Below are positions 36,889 through 46,119 of a stretch of DNA of 64,000 nucleotides, piece by piece. This DNA comes from Flaviramulus sp. Its GTDB lineage: Bacteria > Bacteroidota > Bacteroidia > Flavobacteriales > Flavobacteriaceae. Within the stretch, counting starts at the first letter, position 1; each line of letters opens with the position of its first letter. Where the stretch lies: assembly GCA_030731745.1 (NCBI GenBank), contig JANQTJ010000046.1:1-64000 (forward strand), given 5' to 3'. The notes under the pieces were generated by a model. It saw only the letters and a program-made list of their open reading frames with translations, had not been told where the DNA came from and did not search any database. A program made the position numbers and the translations under genes.

Positions 36889-38214
36889 ATGAATAATAAA
36901 ATTTTAATCTGGTCTATTACTGCCGCATTAGCAGGCTTTCTTTTCGGATTTGATACCGTAGTTATTTCTGGGGCAGATAAGAAATTGCAGGCTCTCTGGG
37001 GTTCTTCTAATGCTTTTCATGGCTCTGTAGTTATGGCAATGGCATTATGGGGTACTGTTTTTGGTGCTTTGTTTGGAGGTATGCCAACCAATAGATTGGG
37101 AAGAAAGAAAACATTAATATGGATTGGATTATTTTATTTTATTTCTGCAGTTGGTTCTGCATTAGTTAATGATCCATATACATTTGCCTTTTTTAGATTT
37201 TTAGGTGGTATTGGTGTTGGTGCTTCAACTATAGCAGCACCTGCATATGTTTCTGAAATTTCTCCAGCTAAGGATAGGGGTCGATTAGTAGCGCTTTACC
37301 AGTTTAATATCGTTTTCGGAATTTTAATTGCTTTTTTATCTAATTATTTATTAAGGAATGTTGGTGAAAATGCATGGCGCTGGATGATAGGTGTGGAAGC
37401 TTTTCCTGCTTTAATTTACACCGTACTTATTTTTACAGTTCCAAAAAGTCCCCGTTGGTTAATTTCAAAACATAGAAATGAAGAGGCAAAGGAAGTTCTT
37501 AAGCTTATTAATCCTAATGGCGATGCAGAAAAATTAATGCAAGAAATAAAAGCGGAAAGTGAAAGTCATTTATCTGGGGAAAATATTTTTATGAAAAAAT
37601 ACCGATTCCCGCTTATGTTAGCTTTTTTAGTAGCCATGTTTAATCAATTCTCAGGAATTAATGCTTTTTTGTATTATGCGCCAAGAATTTTTGAAGAAGC
37701 TGGTTTAGGAGAAAGTACGGCCTTATTAAGTAGTATAGGTATTGGTGTAACAAATTTATTATTTACTTTATTAGGTGTTTTCTTAATAGACAGACTAGGA
37801 AGAAAAATATTAATGTATGTGGGTTCAATTGGTTATATCATTTCGTTAAGTTTGGTTTCAATGGCATTTTTTTTAAATTGGGAAGGGTTAGCTGTACCTA
37901 TTTTTTTATTTATGTTTATTGCCTCTCATGCTATTGGGCAAGGTGCTATAATTTGGGTTTATATTTCAGAAATTTTCCCAAATCATTTAAGGGCAAGTGG
38001 TCAGTCTTTTGGAACTTCTACTCATTGGGTTTTAGCAGCCATTATACCCTCACTAGTTCCTGTGCTTTTTTCTAGTATTGGTGCAGGAGTTGTGTTTATG
38101 GTATTTGCAATTATGATGCTTTTTCAATTATTATTTGTCATTTTTATAATGCCAGAAACTAAAGGTATTTCACTTGAAGAATTAAGTAAAAAATTAGTTA
38201 GAGATGAAAAATAG
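36889..38214 (+). CDS. sugar porter MFS transporter
   Basis: Imports a monosaccharide or small sugar across the inner membrane, probably with H+. The 441-residue, about 12-span protein has sugar-porter motifs: FGFDTVVISGA in span 1, GGMPTNRLGRKKTL in loop 2-3, PKSPRWL after span 6, FNQFSGINAFLYYAP in span 7, DRLGRKIL and PETKGISLEEL at the end. It overlaps the GH32 gene by 11 bases, so its cargo is probably fructose, glucose or sucrose released by that enzyme. Confidence 0.92.
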   Translation: MNNKILIWSITAALAGFLFGFDTVVISGADKKLQALWGSSNAFHGSVVMAMALWGTVFGALFGGMPTNRLGRKKTLIWIGLFYFISAVGSALVNDPYTFAFFRFLGGIGVGASTIAAPAYVSEISPAKDRGRLVALYQFNIVFGILIAFLSNYLLRNVGENAWRWMIGVEAFPALIYTVLIFTVPKSPRWLISKHRNEEAKEVLKLINPNGDAEKLMQEIKAESESHLSGENIFMKKYRFPLMLAFLVAMFNQFSGINAFLYYAPRIFEEAGLGESTALLSSIGIGVTNLLFTLLGVFLIDRLGRKILMYVGSIGYIISLSLVSMAFFLNWEGLAVPIFLFMFIASHAIGQGAIIWVYISEIFPNHLRASGQSFGTSTHWVLAAIIPSLVPVLFSSIGAGVVFMVFAIMMLFQLLFVIFIMPETKGISLEELSKKLVRDEK

Positions 38215-39820
38215 GAAATTTCGTTTTTTCAATATTATTTTTTTTAACCTAATTTTCATTCTCGTTTTTAGTTGTAAAAAAAATTCCAAAGTATCTGAAC
38301 ACGAAATAACAGCTTTAATTGAAAATTCTGTAGAAGAAACTTTATATAGACCAAATTTCCATTTTACACCAAAAGCAAATTGGATGAACGACCCTAATGG
38401 GATGTTTTATCTAAATGGTAAATATCATTTATACTTTCAATATTATCCAGACGGAAATGTATGGGGACCTATGCATTGGGGTCATGCTATAAGTGAAAAC
38501 TTGATTACTTGGGAGGAACAACCAATTGCACTTTATCCAGATGATTTGGGTCTCATATTTTCTGGCAGTGCTGTTGTAGACAAAGATAATATCTCTGGTT
38601 TTGGAAAAGATGGTGTCTCTCCAATTGTAGCTATTTATACATACCACAATATGGAAGGTGAAAAAGCAGGTGAAATTGATTTTCAAACCCAAGGAATTGC
38701 TTTTTCTTTAGATGAAGGCATGACATGGATTAAATATGATAAAAATCCAATAATTTCAAACCCAGGTATTAAAGATTTTAGAGATCCAAAAGTGATATGG
38801 GATAACTCAAATGATAAATGGATAATGTCTTTAGCTGCTGGAAATAAATTAATGTTTTATAGTTCATTAAATTTAAAAGATTGGAAATTTGAATCCGAAT
38901 TTGGAGAGAATATAGGTGCTCATGGTGGTATTTGGGAATGTCCTGATTTATTTCCAATTAAAATTGAAGGTTCAGATAAAACTAATTGGGTTCTGCTAGT
39001 AAGTATTAATCCAGGTGCTCCAAATGGTGGGAGTGCTACACAATATTTTATAGGTGATTTTGATGGTAGTACGTTTACGCTTGATAAAGATTTTTCAAAT
39101 CAATTAAGTAATCAAAATGCACTATGGCTAGATTATGGTCGTGATAATTATGCAGGGGTAACTTGGTCTAACATTGCAGAAACTGATGGTAGAAAATTAT
39201 TTATTGGCTGGATGTCTAATTGGGATTATGCAAGAGATGTTCCAACATTTAAATGGCGAAGTTCTATGACAGTTCCAAGAGAACTTAGTCTCAAAAAACA
39301 TAACAATACATACCATTTAAAAAGTTTGCCAGTTGAGGAGCTTTATCATTTTGTTGAAAAAAGTTTAGTTAAAGATTCATTGAGTAACAATCAAATAAAT
39401 TTTGAACTAAATAATTCTATCATTGGTATGACTAAAACAAATATAGAATTTGAACTTTCTGATTTGAAACATAATATTTATAATTTTTTAATTTATAACA
39501 AACTTGGAGATTCATTAAGTATCGGTTTAGACAATTTGAAAAATGAATTTTTTATTAACAGAAAAAAATCTGGTAAAGTAAATTTTTCCGAAAAGTTTGT
39601 ATCAAATATTTCTAAAGCAAGAGCTCTTAAAACCTTAAATCAATTAAAAGTTAAAATTCTTTTAGACAAAACATCTGTTGAAGTTTTTTATAATGATGGA
39701 GAGGTTGTTATGAGTGAATTGTTTTTTCCAAATGGGCCAATGGAAAAATTTAATATCATTTCAGATGACAAAACCTTTAAAATTGAAAACTTAAAAATTC
39801 AGGAATTTGATTTCAAATAA
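38204..39820 (+). CDS. GH32 beta-fructosidase (levanase/invertase-type) lipoprotein
   Basis: Hydrolyses beta-fructosyl bonds in sucrose or fructans. The 538-residue protein has a lipoprotein signal (VFSC, Cys24), the nucleophile Asp63 in NWMNDPNG, the RDP motif with Asp194 and the acid/base Glu245 in GIWECPDLF, then a C-terminal beta-sandwich (about 385-535). Signal and lipobox place it outside the inner membrane. It is translationally coupled to the preceding transporter. Motifs do not separate exo-levanase, inulinase and invertase activity. Confidence 0.93.
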   Translation: MKNRKFRFFNIIFFNLIFILVFSCKKNSKVSEHEITALIENSVEETLYRPNFHFTPKANWMNDPNGMFYLNGKYHLYFQYYPDGNVWGPMHWGHAISENLITWEEQPIALYPDDLGLIFSGSAVVDKDNISGFGKDGVSPIVAIYTYHNMEGEKAGEIDFQTQGIAFSLDEGMTWIKYDKNPIISNPGIKDFRDPKVIWDNSNDKWIMSLAAGNKLMFYSSLNLKDWKFESEFGENIGAHGGIWECPDLFPIKIEGSDKTNWVLLVSINPGAPNGGSATQYFIGDFDGSTFTLDKDFSNQLSNQNALWLDYGRDNYAGVTWSNIAETDGRKLFIGWMSNWDYARDVPTFKWRSSMTVPRELSLKKHNNTYHLKSLPVEELYHFVEKSLVKDSLSNNQINFELNNSIIGMTKTNIEFELSDLKHNIYNFLIYNKLGDSLSIGLDNLKNEFFINRKKSGKVNFSEKFVSNISKARALKTLNQLKVKILLDKTSVEVFYNDGEVVMSELFFPNGPMEKFNIISDDKTFKIENLKIQEFDFK

Positions 39821-39849
39821 GTAAATAAAAACACGAATCTTAAATGATC

Positions 39850-40872
39850 TTAACAAGAATTTCTGATTATTAATTCAGTATCAAGTATTATTTTTTGATA
39901 CTCATAAGCAATGCCTTTGTGTTTATAATCTATTTCTTTAATTAAAATTTCAGTTGATTTCTCACCCATTTTCAAAGCATTTTGATCAATTGAAGATAAG
40001 CTTGGGTTAGTAATTTTTGTCATAAACCAATTACTAAACCCAAATATTGCTATCTGTTCTGGTACTTTAATATTGTTTTTATTGAAATAGTCAAGAGCAC
40101 CAATAGCAATAAGATCATTTACAGTAAAAAGCCCATCAACATTTTTACCATGGTCATTAATAAGTTTTTCAGCACTATTAAAACCATCTGAAAAATCTGA
40201 ATTATTATCACATATATAAACTAGGGTTGGATCAAATTCAATATTGTGATCTAACAATGCTTTTTTATATCCTAAAAAACGATCAATAGAATTTTGCGGA
40301 TTTAAATCGCCTCTAAAATGTGCGATTCTTTTGTATCCTTTATTTATGAGGTGGGTAACAGCATCATAGGCTGCTTTTCTGTCGTCAATTAATACTTTAG
40401 AGCAATTTATTGTTTTTGCAATTTTATCAAACAGAATTAAAGGGACATTACTATCAATTACTTTTTGTAAGTGACTAAAATCTCTGGTTTTATTTGATAA
40501 AGACATGATAACACCATCGACACCTTTGCTTAGTAATAAATCAATTTGTTTTTTTTCAAGTTCAAAATCTTCGTTGGATTGCATTAAAAAAATCATGTAA
40601 TTGTTTCTTTCTGCCTCTTTTAAAATACCTTCGATTACATTTGAGAAAAAATGATGAACCATAGTGGGAATTATAACCCCAATAGTTTTAGATTCTTTCA
40701 TTCTCAAGCTTACAGCAAATGAGTTTGGTGTATAATTAAGTTTTTTAGCTAATTCTTGAACTTTAGTTTTAGTTTCCTCATTAATATCTGAATAATTTTT
40801 TAATGCTTTAGATACAGTAGAAGTTGAAATACCTAATGTTTTAGCTATAACTTTTAAAGTAACTTTAGACAT
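39850..40872 (-). CDS. LacI/GalR-family transcriptional regulator
   Basis: A 340-residue sugar-responsive DNA-binding protein. The N-terminal helix-turn-helix reads TLKVIAKTLGISTSTVSKAL, with the hinge helix at about 48-60 (YTPNSFAVSLRMKES), followed by a periplasmic-binding-like effector domain (KTIGVIIPTMVHHFF.. to ..LIIRNSC). It is encoded between the GH32 gene and susC, facing away from susC. The three CGAAAACGNTTTCG sites in the locus are its most likely operators. Confidence 0.93.
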   Translation of the reverse strand: MSKVTLKVIAKTLGISTSTVSKALKNYSDINEETKTKVQELAKKLNYTPNSFAVSLRMKESKTIGVIIPTMVHHFFSNVIEGILKEAERNNYMIFLMQSNEDFELEKKQIDLLLSKGVDGVIMSLSNKTRDFSHLQKVIDSNVPLILFDKIAKTINCSKVLIDDRKAAYDAVTHLINKGYKRIAHFRGDLNPQNSIDRFLGYKKALLDHNIEFDPTLVYICDNNSDFSDGFNSAEKLINDHGKNVDGLFTVNDLIAIGALDYFNKNNIKVPEQIAIFGFSNWFMTKITNPSLSSIDQNALKMGEKSTEILIKEIDYKHKGIAYEYQKIILDTELIIRNSC

Positions 40873-41361
40873 ATTTAATTTGTTGGTTATTTAGTTAGTT
40901 AATTATTAAATGTAAGTAAAATTAGGGTAAAAGTTTAGTGCTAAAAAAATAAAATTTATAAAAATCTAATTTTATCATATTCTTAATTTTTAGTTTATTT
41001 TTTTTGTGATAATGTAAAAATTATTGTATTATTATACTATCAAATTTAATTAATTTTATAGAAAATTCATGTTTTAAGCTCTATTTTAATCATTTGTATT
41101 TTGGATATAATAAATTATTACCATAATTTTGCTTTATATTGAAATTTGAGCTTATTTTTTTATTTAAAATGAATTTCAAACCTATATTTTTATCAAACTC
41201 ATAATTACCGAAAACGTTTTCGGTTTAAAAATGCAATATTTTTCATTTTTTTCTTTTAAATACCCTTATAAAATGCAAAATTCGCTTTTTAATTAACAGC
41301 ATTTTAACACTACCTTTTAAGTGTTGTTTTATTAACTATTTAATTATTAACTAAACTCAAT
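40873..41361. promoter_or_regulatory. divergent control region between the LacI gene and susC
   Basis: 489 bases, very AT-rich, without a gene. It holds the symmetric operator at 41207-41224. In the susC leader a weak hairpin pairs AACACT (41306-41311) with AGTGTT (41320-41325), followed by GTTTTATT. A TACCTTTT near 41312 is one base from TAnnTTTG. No clear -33 element is visible for either gene. Confidence 0.5.
41207..41224. promoter_or_regulatory. LacI-family operator 2 (upstream of susC)
   Basis: ACCGAAAACGTTTTCGGT is a perfect 18-bp palindrome, the most symmetric of the three operators in the locus. It lies 138 bases upstream of susC and 335 bases from the regulator's own start. Confidence 0.82.
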
Positions 41362-44343
41362 ATGAAAAACAAATTACTAAAAAAACTTTTGCTTCCGCTA
41401 GCGTTGCTACTTGGAAGCTTTATTTATGCGCAAACAGTTTCAGGAGTTGTTTCTGATGCTTCAGGCCCATTACCAGGAGTTAACGTAATAGTAAAAGGTA
41501 CAACTACCGGAACTGTTACTAATTTCGACGGAGAGTTTAAAATTAACGCTGACAATGGAGCTACACTTGTGTTCTCTTTTATTGGTTATTTAACTCAAGA
41601 GGCTGTTGTCTCAGGTTCTACCCTTAATGTTACGTTACAAGAAGATGCTGCTCAACTTGATGAAGTTGTAGTAGTAGGTTACGGTAGTACCACAAAAAAA
41701 GAGATTACTTCTGCAGTTACTAAAGTAGGTGAAGAAGAGTTTAACAGAGGTACAATTAATAACCCTTCCGAATTATTACAAGGTAAAGTTGCAGGTTTGA
41801 GTATCTACAACAAAGGTGGTAATCCAAATGAGGATGCTGTTATTCGTTTAAGAGGTATTTCTACAGTAGGTGCAAATTCACAACCGTTAATTGTAATCGA
41901 TGGTATTATTGGAGCTTCTTTAAATAACATTGATCCTGCAGATATTGAAAGTATGACAGTGCTTAAAGATGGTTCTGCTGCTGCAATTTATGGTTCTCGT
42001 GGATCTAGTGGTGTTATCATCGTTACTACAAAAAGTGGTAAAGCTGGTACAACATCTGTTTCTTACAATGGGTCAGTTGCTTCTGCTTCTATTGCTAGAC
42101 AAGTTGATAATATGACTGGTGATGAGTTTGCTGCTGCAGGTGGTACTGATTTAGGTAGTAGAACAGATTGGATAGATTTAGTAACAAGAAACGCAGTAAC
42201 TAGCATTCATAACGTTGCTATTACTGGTGGTTATGATGATACTAATTTCAGGGTTTCAACTAACTTTAGAGATGCTCAAGGTATCCTAGATAAATCAGGA
42301 TTTAATCAATTTAACACAAGGCTTCAAGCATCTACAAAGATTTTGAACGACAAATTGAAAATTGATTTCAATGCTTCTTATACAAAAAGAGAATCTCAAT
42401 TTGGTTTCAATGAGGCATTACGTTACGCAGTTCTATATAATCCAACTGCACCTGTTTTAGGTGTTGATTCTCCTTATCCATATAATGGTGATCCGTATAA
42501 TGGTTATTTTGAAACTTTAGGTTTATTTGATAGTTTCAACCCAGTATCAATCATAAATCAAAATACCAATAATGGTAGTCGTAACGAATTTACTTATGGT
42601 GCAAACTTAAAGTATTCTGTTAGTGATAATCTTAGTGTATCTGCTTTATATTCTGAGCAATCAAGAAAATTAACTAACAGTGAGTACTACAGAACTACTT
42701 CTTTATTTAGAGGTAATGCTACAAGTCCATTGCGTAAAGGTTTAGCAAGACTTTATACTAGAGCTGACGAATTTCAATTATTTGAAATGTTTGCAGATTT
42801 TAATGTAGATGCTTCAGAAAAATTAAATTTAAAATTCACTGGTGGTTATTCTTGGCAAGAAGAAACTTTTAATGATTATTTCTTATCTGCTGGAGATTTT
42901 CCAAATGATGATTTAGCTTACATAGATGCTTTAGAGTGGTCTCAAGATCGCATTAATGCTGGACAAATTGAGCTAAGTAGTAACAGATCTCCTGAACAAA
43001 GAATTATTGCATTCTTTGCTAGAGCTAATGCTACTATTGATGATGCTATTTATATTAACGCTTCTATCCGTAGAGAAGGTTCTACTAAATTAGGAGAAAA
43101 TAACAAATGGGGTACGTTTCCTGCATTTGGTTTAGGTGTAGACTTAAATAAATATTTAGGTCTTGATAACGTGGATTTATTTAAAGTACGTTTAGGTTAC
43201 GGTGTTACAGGTTCTTTACCTGGGCAATATGGTTTAGCAAATGCTAGATTTGAACCAACAGGTGATTTATTAAGTACGAATCAAGTAACCGATGCTAACC
43301 CAGATTTAAAATGGGAAGAAAAAGCTGAAACCAACTTTGGTATTGAATTTAACTCAGGACGCTTATCTGCTACTTTAGATTTATATACTCGTAAAGTATC
43401 TGATTTTATTATAGATAGAGCTGTTGATGCAGCTGTTTTTCCTACAGGTAGACGTGTTGAAAATGGTGGAGATTTATCTACAAATGGTATTGAGTTAGCT
43501 TTAAATTATGATATTATTAAAACTGAAGATTTAACTTACAACAGTGGTATCGTTTTCTCTAGCTATAAAACTACTTTAGATTCTTTCGCTACTACTACTT
43601 TAAATGGTAATTTAGGTGCTCCTGGTCAAAATGATACGAATGTAATCTTAGTTGCTCCTGGTCAAGAAATTGGTTTAATTTATGCACCTGTTTGGGATGG
43701 AACAATTACTGATGGAAGTCAAAATTTTGTGGATGTCAATGGCGATGGTACTATCCAATCTGGACAAGTAGTAGGTAATGCTATTGATGCAGACGGTGAT
43801 GGTGTAATAGATGGAGATTTAACTGAAGTAGGTAAAGGTATTCCTGATTTTGAGTTAGGATGGTCTCATACTTTAACTTACAAAAACTGGGATGTTAATG
43901 CATTTTTTAGAGGTGCATTTGGACACAGTTTAGTAAATAACTTTAGAGTATTTTATGAGCCAAGAGTAGGTTCTCAAGGATCTTATAATTTCATCAACAC
44001 AGAGTTAGCAAATGCTGATATTACAAATGCTAAATTTAGCTCATTATATGTTGAAAAAGCCGACTTTATTAAGCTAGACAACATATCAGTAGGTTATAAT
44101 TTTGATATTGCTGATGATAATAAATATATTAAGAGTTTAAGAGTATCATTAAGTGCTCAAAACTTATTTACAATAACAAACTATACAGGAGCAGATCCAG
44201 AACCAGCTCTAGCTGATAGAGGTTCAGTTGATAATGGTGGTTTCTTAGGTACTGATGCTAATCCATTAATACCAGGTATAGATAGAAGATATAACTATTT
44301 TCAATCTCGAACTATAACGTTTGGTGTAAATGTTAATTTTTAA
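41362..44343 (+). CDS. SusC/RagA-type TonB-dependent outer membrane transporter
   Basis: Imports oligosaccharides across the outer membrane together with SusD. The 993-residue protein has a signal peptide (about 1-24, ending IYAQ), a CarboxypepD-reg-like domain (about 25-100: VSGVVSDASGPLPGVNVIVKG), the SusC signature LDEVVVVGYGSTTKKEITSAV (about 105-125), a plug domain to about 225 with AAIYGSRGSSGVIIVTTKSG, and a beta barrel ending in aromatic VNVNF. Loops with DxDGDG-type acidic repeats (about 795-815) may bind Ca. susD follows after 10 bases. Confidence 0.95.
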   Translation: MKNKLLKKLLLPLALLLGSFIYAQTVSGVVSDASGPLPGVNVIVKGTTTGTVTNFDGEFKINADNGATLVFSFIGYLTQEAVVSGSTLNVTLQEDAAQLDEVVVVGYGSTTKKEITSAVTKVGEEEFNRGTINNPSELLQGKVAGLSIYNKGGNPNEDAVIRLRGISTVGANSQPLIVIDGIIGASLNNIDPADIESMTVLKDGSAAAIYGSRGSSGVIIVTTKSGKAGTTSVSYNGSVASASIARQVDNMTGDEFAAAGGTDLGSRTDWIDLVTRNAVTSIHNVAITGGYDDTNFRVSTNFRDAQGILDKSGFNQFNTRLQASTKILNDKLKIDFNASYTKRESQFGFNEALRYAVLYNPTAPVLGVDSPYPYNGDPYNGYFETLGLFDSFNPVSIINQNTNNGSRNEFTYGANLKYSVSDNLSVSALYSEQSRKLTNSEYYRTTSLFRGNATSPLRKGLARLYTRADEFQLFEMFADFNVDASEKLNLKFTGGYSWQEETFNDYFLSAGDFPNDDLAYIDALEWSQDRINAGQIELSSNRSPEQRIIAFFARANATIDDAIYINASIRREGSTKLGENNKWGTFPAFGLGVDLNKYLGLDNVDLFKVRLGYGVTGSLPGQYGLANARFEPTGDLLSTNQVTDANPDLKWEEKAETNFGIEFNSGRLSATLDLYTRKVSDFIIDRAVDAAVFPTGRRVENGGDLSTNGIELALNYDIIKTEDLTYNSGIVFSSYKTTLDSFATTTLNGNLGAPGQNDTNVILVAPGQEIGLIYAPVWDGTITDGSQNFVDVNGDGTIQSGQVVGNAIDADGDGVIDGDLTEVGKGIPDFELGWSHTLTYKNWDVNAFFRGAFGHSLVNNFRVFYEPRVGSQGSYNFINTELANADITNAKFSSLYVEKADFIKLDNISVGYNFDIADDNKYIKSLRVSLSAQNLFTITNYTGADPEPALADRGSVDNGGFLGTDANPLIPGIDRRYNYFQSRTITFGVNVNF

Positions 44344-44353
44344 AAAAAAAACT

Positions 44354-45964
44354 ATGAAAAACATTTTTAAATTATTTTTTACGTGCAGTGCAGTAGTGTT
44401 AGCTGGTGCCTGTACAGACTTAGATGAAGTTCTAGTAGGTGAAGTTAGTTCTCCTTTTAATGGGGAAGAACCTGCATTTGCTAATTTTGATGGAGGTGGT
44501 GCTGGACCAGCTGATGCTGTAGCTTCTGCTTACAACCAATTAAGAGAGGCTGGTTCTGCTAATCATGGTGGATACTTTTCTGTTCAAACAGTTTCATCTG
44601 ATGAAGCCGCTGTAACACAAAAAGGCGGTGACTGGTTTGATGGTGGTATCTGGATTGATATGCACAGACATACTTACGGTCCTACTAATGGTCCTGTAAA
44701 TGGAACTTGGGTTCAACAATATTCAGCGATTGGTGCTTGTAATACAGCATTAGCTGGTGGAACTTTAGATGCTAACCAAACAGCTCAAGTAAGAGCTTTA
44801 CGTGCTTTCTTTTACTACCGTTTATTAGATTTATATGGTAGAGTAAAAATTGTTACAACTCCAGGAGTAGATGCACCACAATCAACAAGAGAACAAGTTT
44901 TTAATTTTGTTGAAAGCGAATTATTAGCTGCTTTAGGTGTAGCTTCAATAAGCCCTACAATGAATTTAGATGCAAGTCCACTTGCAACAGCAAAAACTCA
45001 GTACAGAATCAATCAATTTGCAGCATTGGGTTTAATTGCTAAATTATATTTAAATGCTCAAGTTTATACTGGAATACCAAGATGGGCTGAAGCCTCTGCT
45101 GCTGCTGACTATGTTATAAACAATGGTGGTTATACATTATGTGCTGATGGATGTACTGTGCCTAATGAAGGAAGAAGACCTAGTGTTGCTACTGATCCTG
45201 ATGAATTAGAAGGTTACGCTGCAGTATTTGCGCCTAATAATCAAAATAACCCTGAAATTATTTGGTCTATAGCTTACGATAATGTTACTGGTGGAAATAT
45301 GAATTTTGCTCAAATGACGTTACATTATTCTAGTCAATTCACTTGGAATATTCAAAACCAACCTTGGAACGGTTACTCAGCTTTAGAAGAATTTTATAAT
45401 TCTTACGAAGCTGGTGATAAACGTAAAACTGCTAATTTTATAGTTGGTGCTCAAGCTGATTATGAAGGTTCTGTAATTTTAGATTATGCTGCTCCAATTG
45501 ATGAGATAGAATTAAATTATTCTGTAGATATAAACGAGTTAGAGCCTAATGCTTCTAGAAAAGGTGGTGCTCGTATGGGTAAATTTAGTTTCCGTCAAGG
45601 TCAAAGAGATAATATGGATAATGATTACCCTATCATTAGATTAGGTGATTTACATTTAATCCGTGCTGAAGCTGACGCAAGAAATGCAGGAGATTGGTCC
45701 TTAGCTTTAACTGATGTTAATACGATTAGAGCAAGAGCAGGTGTTTCTGCTTTAGCATCTTTAACTGCTGATTCGTTTTTAGCTGAAAGAGGTAGAGAAA
45801 TGTTTATGGAAGTAACACGTCGTCAAGATTTAATCCGTTTTGGTAGATTTAATGACGCTTGGTGGGAAAAACCTGCTTCTGCTGCTACTAAAAATGTGTT
45901 TCCAATACCACAAGAACAACTTGATGCAAGTGCAGGAACTTTAACACAAAATCCTGGTTACTAG
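44354..45964 (+). CDS. SusD/RagB-type outer membrane glycan-binding lipoprotein
   Basis: Surface lipoprotein that caps SusC and binds the oligosaccharide. From ATG at 44354 the protein has 536 residues, with a lipobox LAGAC (Cys20) then TDLDE. It has the SusD pattern of TPR-like helices (VRALRAFFYYRLLDLYGRVKIV) and the C-terminal RagB segment YPIIRLGDLHLIRAEADARN, ending FPIPQEQLDASAGTLTQNPGY. An upstream TTG-initiated extension into susC is rejected since it would precede the lipoprotein signal. A terminator-like hairpin follows at 45991. Confidence 0.95.
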   Translation: MKNIFKLFFTCSAVVLAGACTDLDEVLVGEVSSPFNGEEPAFANFDGGGAGPADAVASAYNQLREAGSANHGGYFSVQTVSSDEAAVTQKGGDWFDGGIWIDMHRHTYGPTNGPVNGTWVQQYSAIGACNTALAGGTLDANQTAQVRALRAFFYYRLLDLYGRVKIVTTPGVDAPQSTREQVFNFVESELLAALGVASISPTMNLDASPLATAKTQYRINQFAALGLIAKLYLNAQVYTGIPRWAEASAAADYVINNGGYTLCADGCTVPNEGRRPSVATDPDELEGYAAVFAPNNQNNPEIIWSIAYDNVTGGNMNFAQMTLHYSSQFTWNIQNQPWNGYSALEEFYNSYEAGDKRKTANFIVGAQADYEGSVILDYAAPIDEIELNYSVDINELEPNASRKGGARMGKFSFRQGQRDNMDNDYPIIRLGDLHLIRAEADARNAGDWSLALTDVNTIRARAGVSALASLTADSFLAERGREMFMEVTRRQDLIRFGRFNDAWWEKPASAATKNVFPIPQEQLDASAGTLTQNPGY

Positions 45965-45990
45965 TATTAATTTTTAAGTATTATTTGAAA

Positions 45991-46025
45991 AAAAAGGGGT
46001 ACTTTTATAAAGTATCCCTTTTTTT
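45991..46025 (+). terminator. terminator after susD (possibly leaky)
   Basis: AAAAAGGGGTACT (45991-46003) pairs with AGTATCCCTTTTT (46011-46023) through one G-T pair, followed by TT. It lies between susD and the VCBS gene run with no strong promoter seen downstream, so it may reduce rather than stop transcription of the downstream genes. Confidence 0.8.
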
Positions 46026-46119
46026 AAACTTAGTTTTCTATTTTTAAAATAGTAATAATAGTCTGAGATTTTTATTTATTTTACTACTCTTACTTCACTT
46101 AAACTAATTATAACCACTG

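Noticed and set aside
41306-41333. Hairpin in the susC leader as an intrinsic terminator
   Set aside because: The stem is only 6 AT-rich base pairs and the T run is interrupted; it is noted in the control region but not called.
44330-44353. Longer SusD reading from a TTG inside susC
   Set aside because: It would put charged residues before the lipoprotein signal; ATG at 44354 gives a canonical signal and lipobox.
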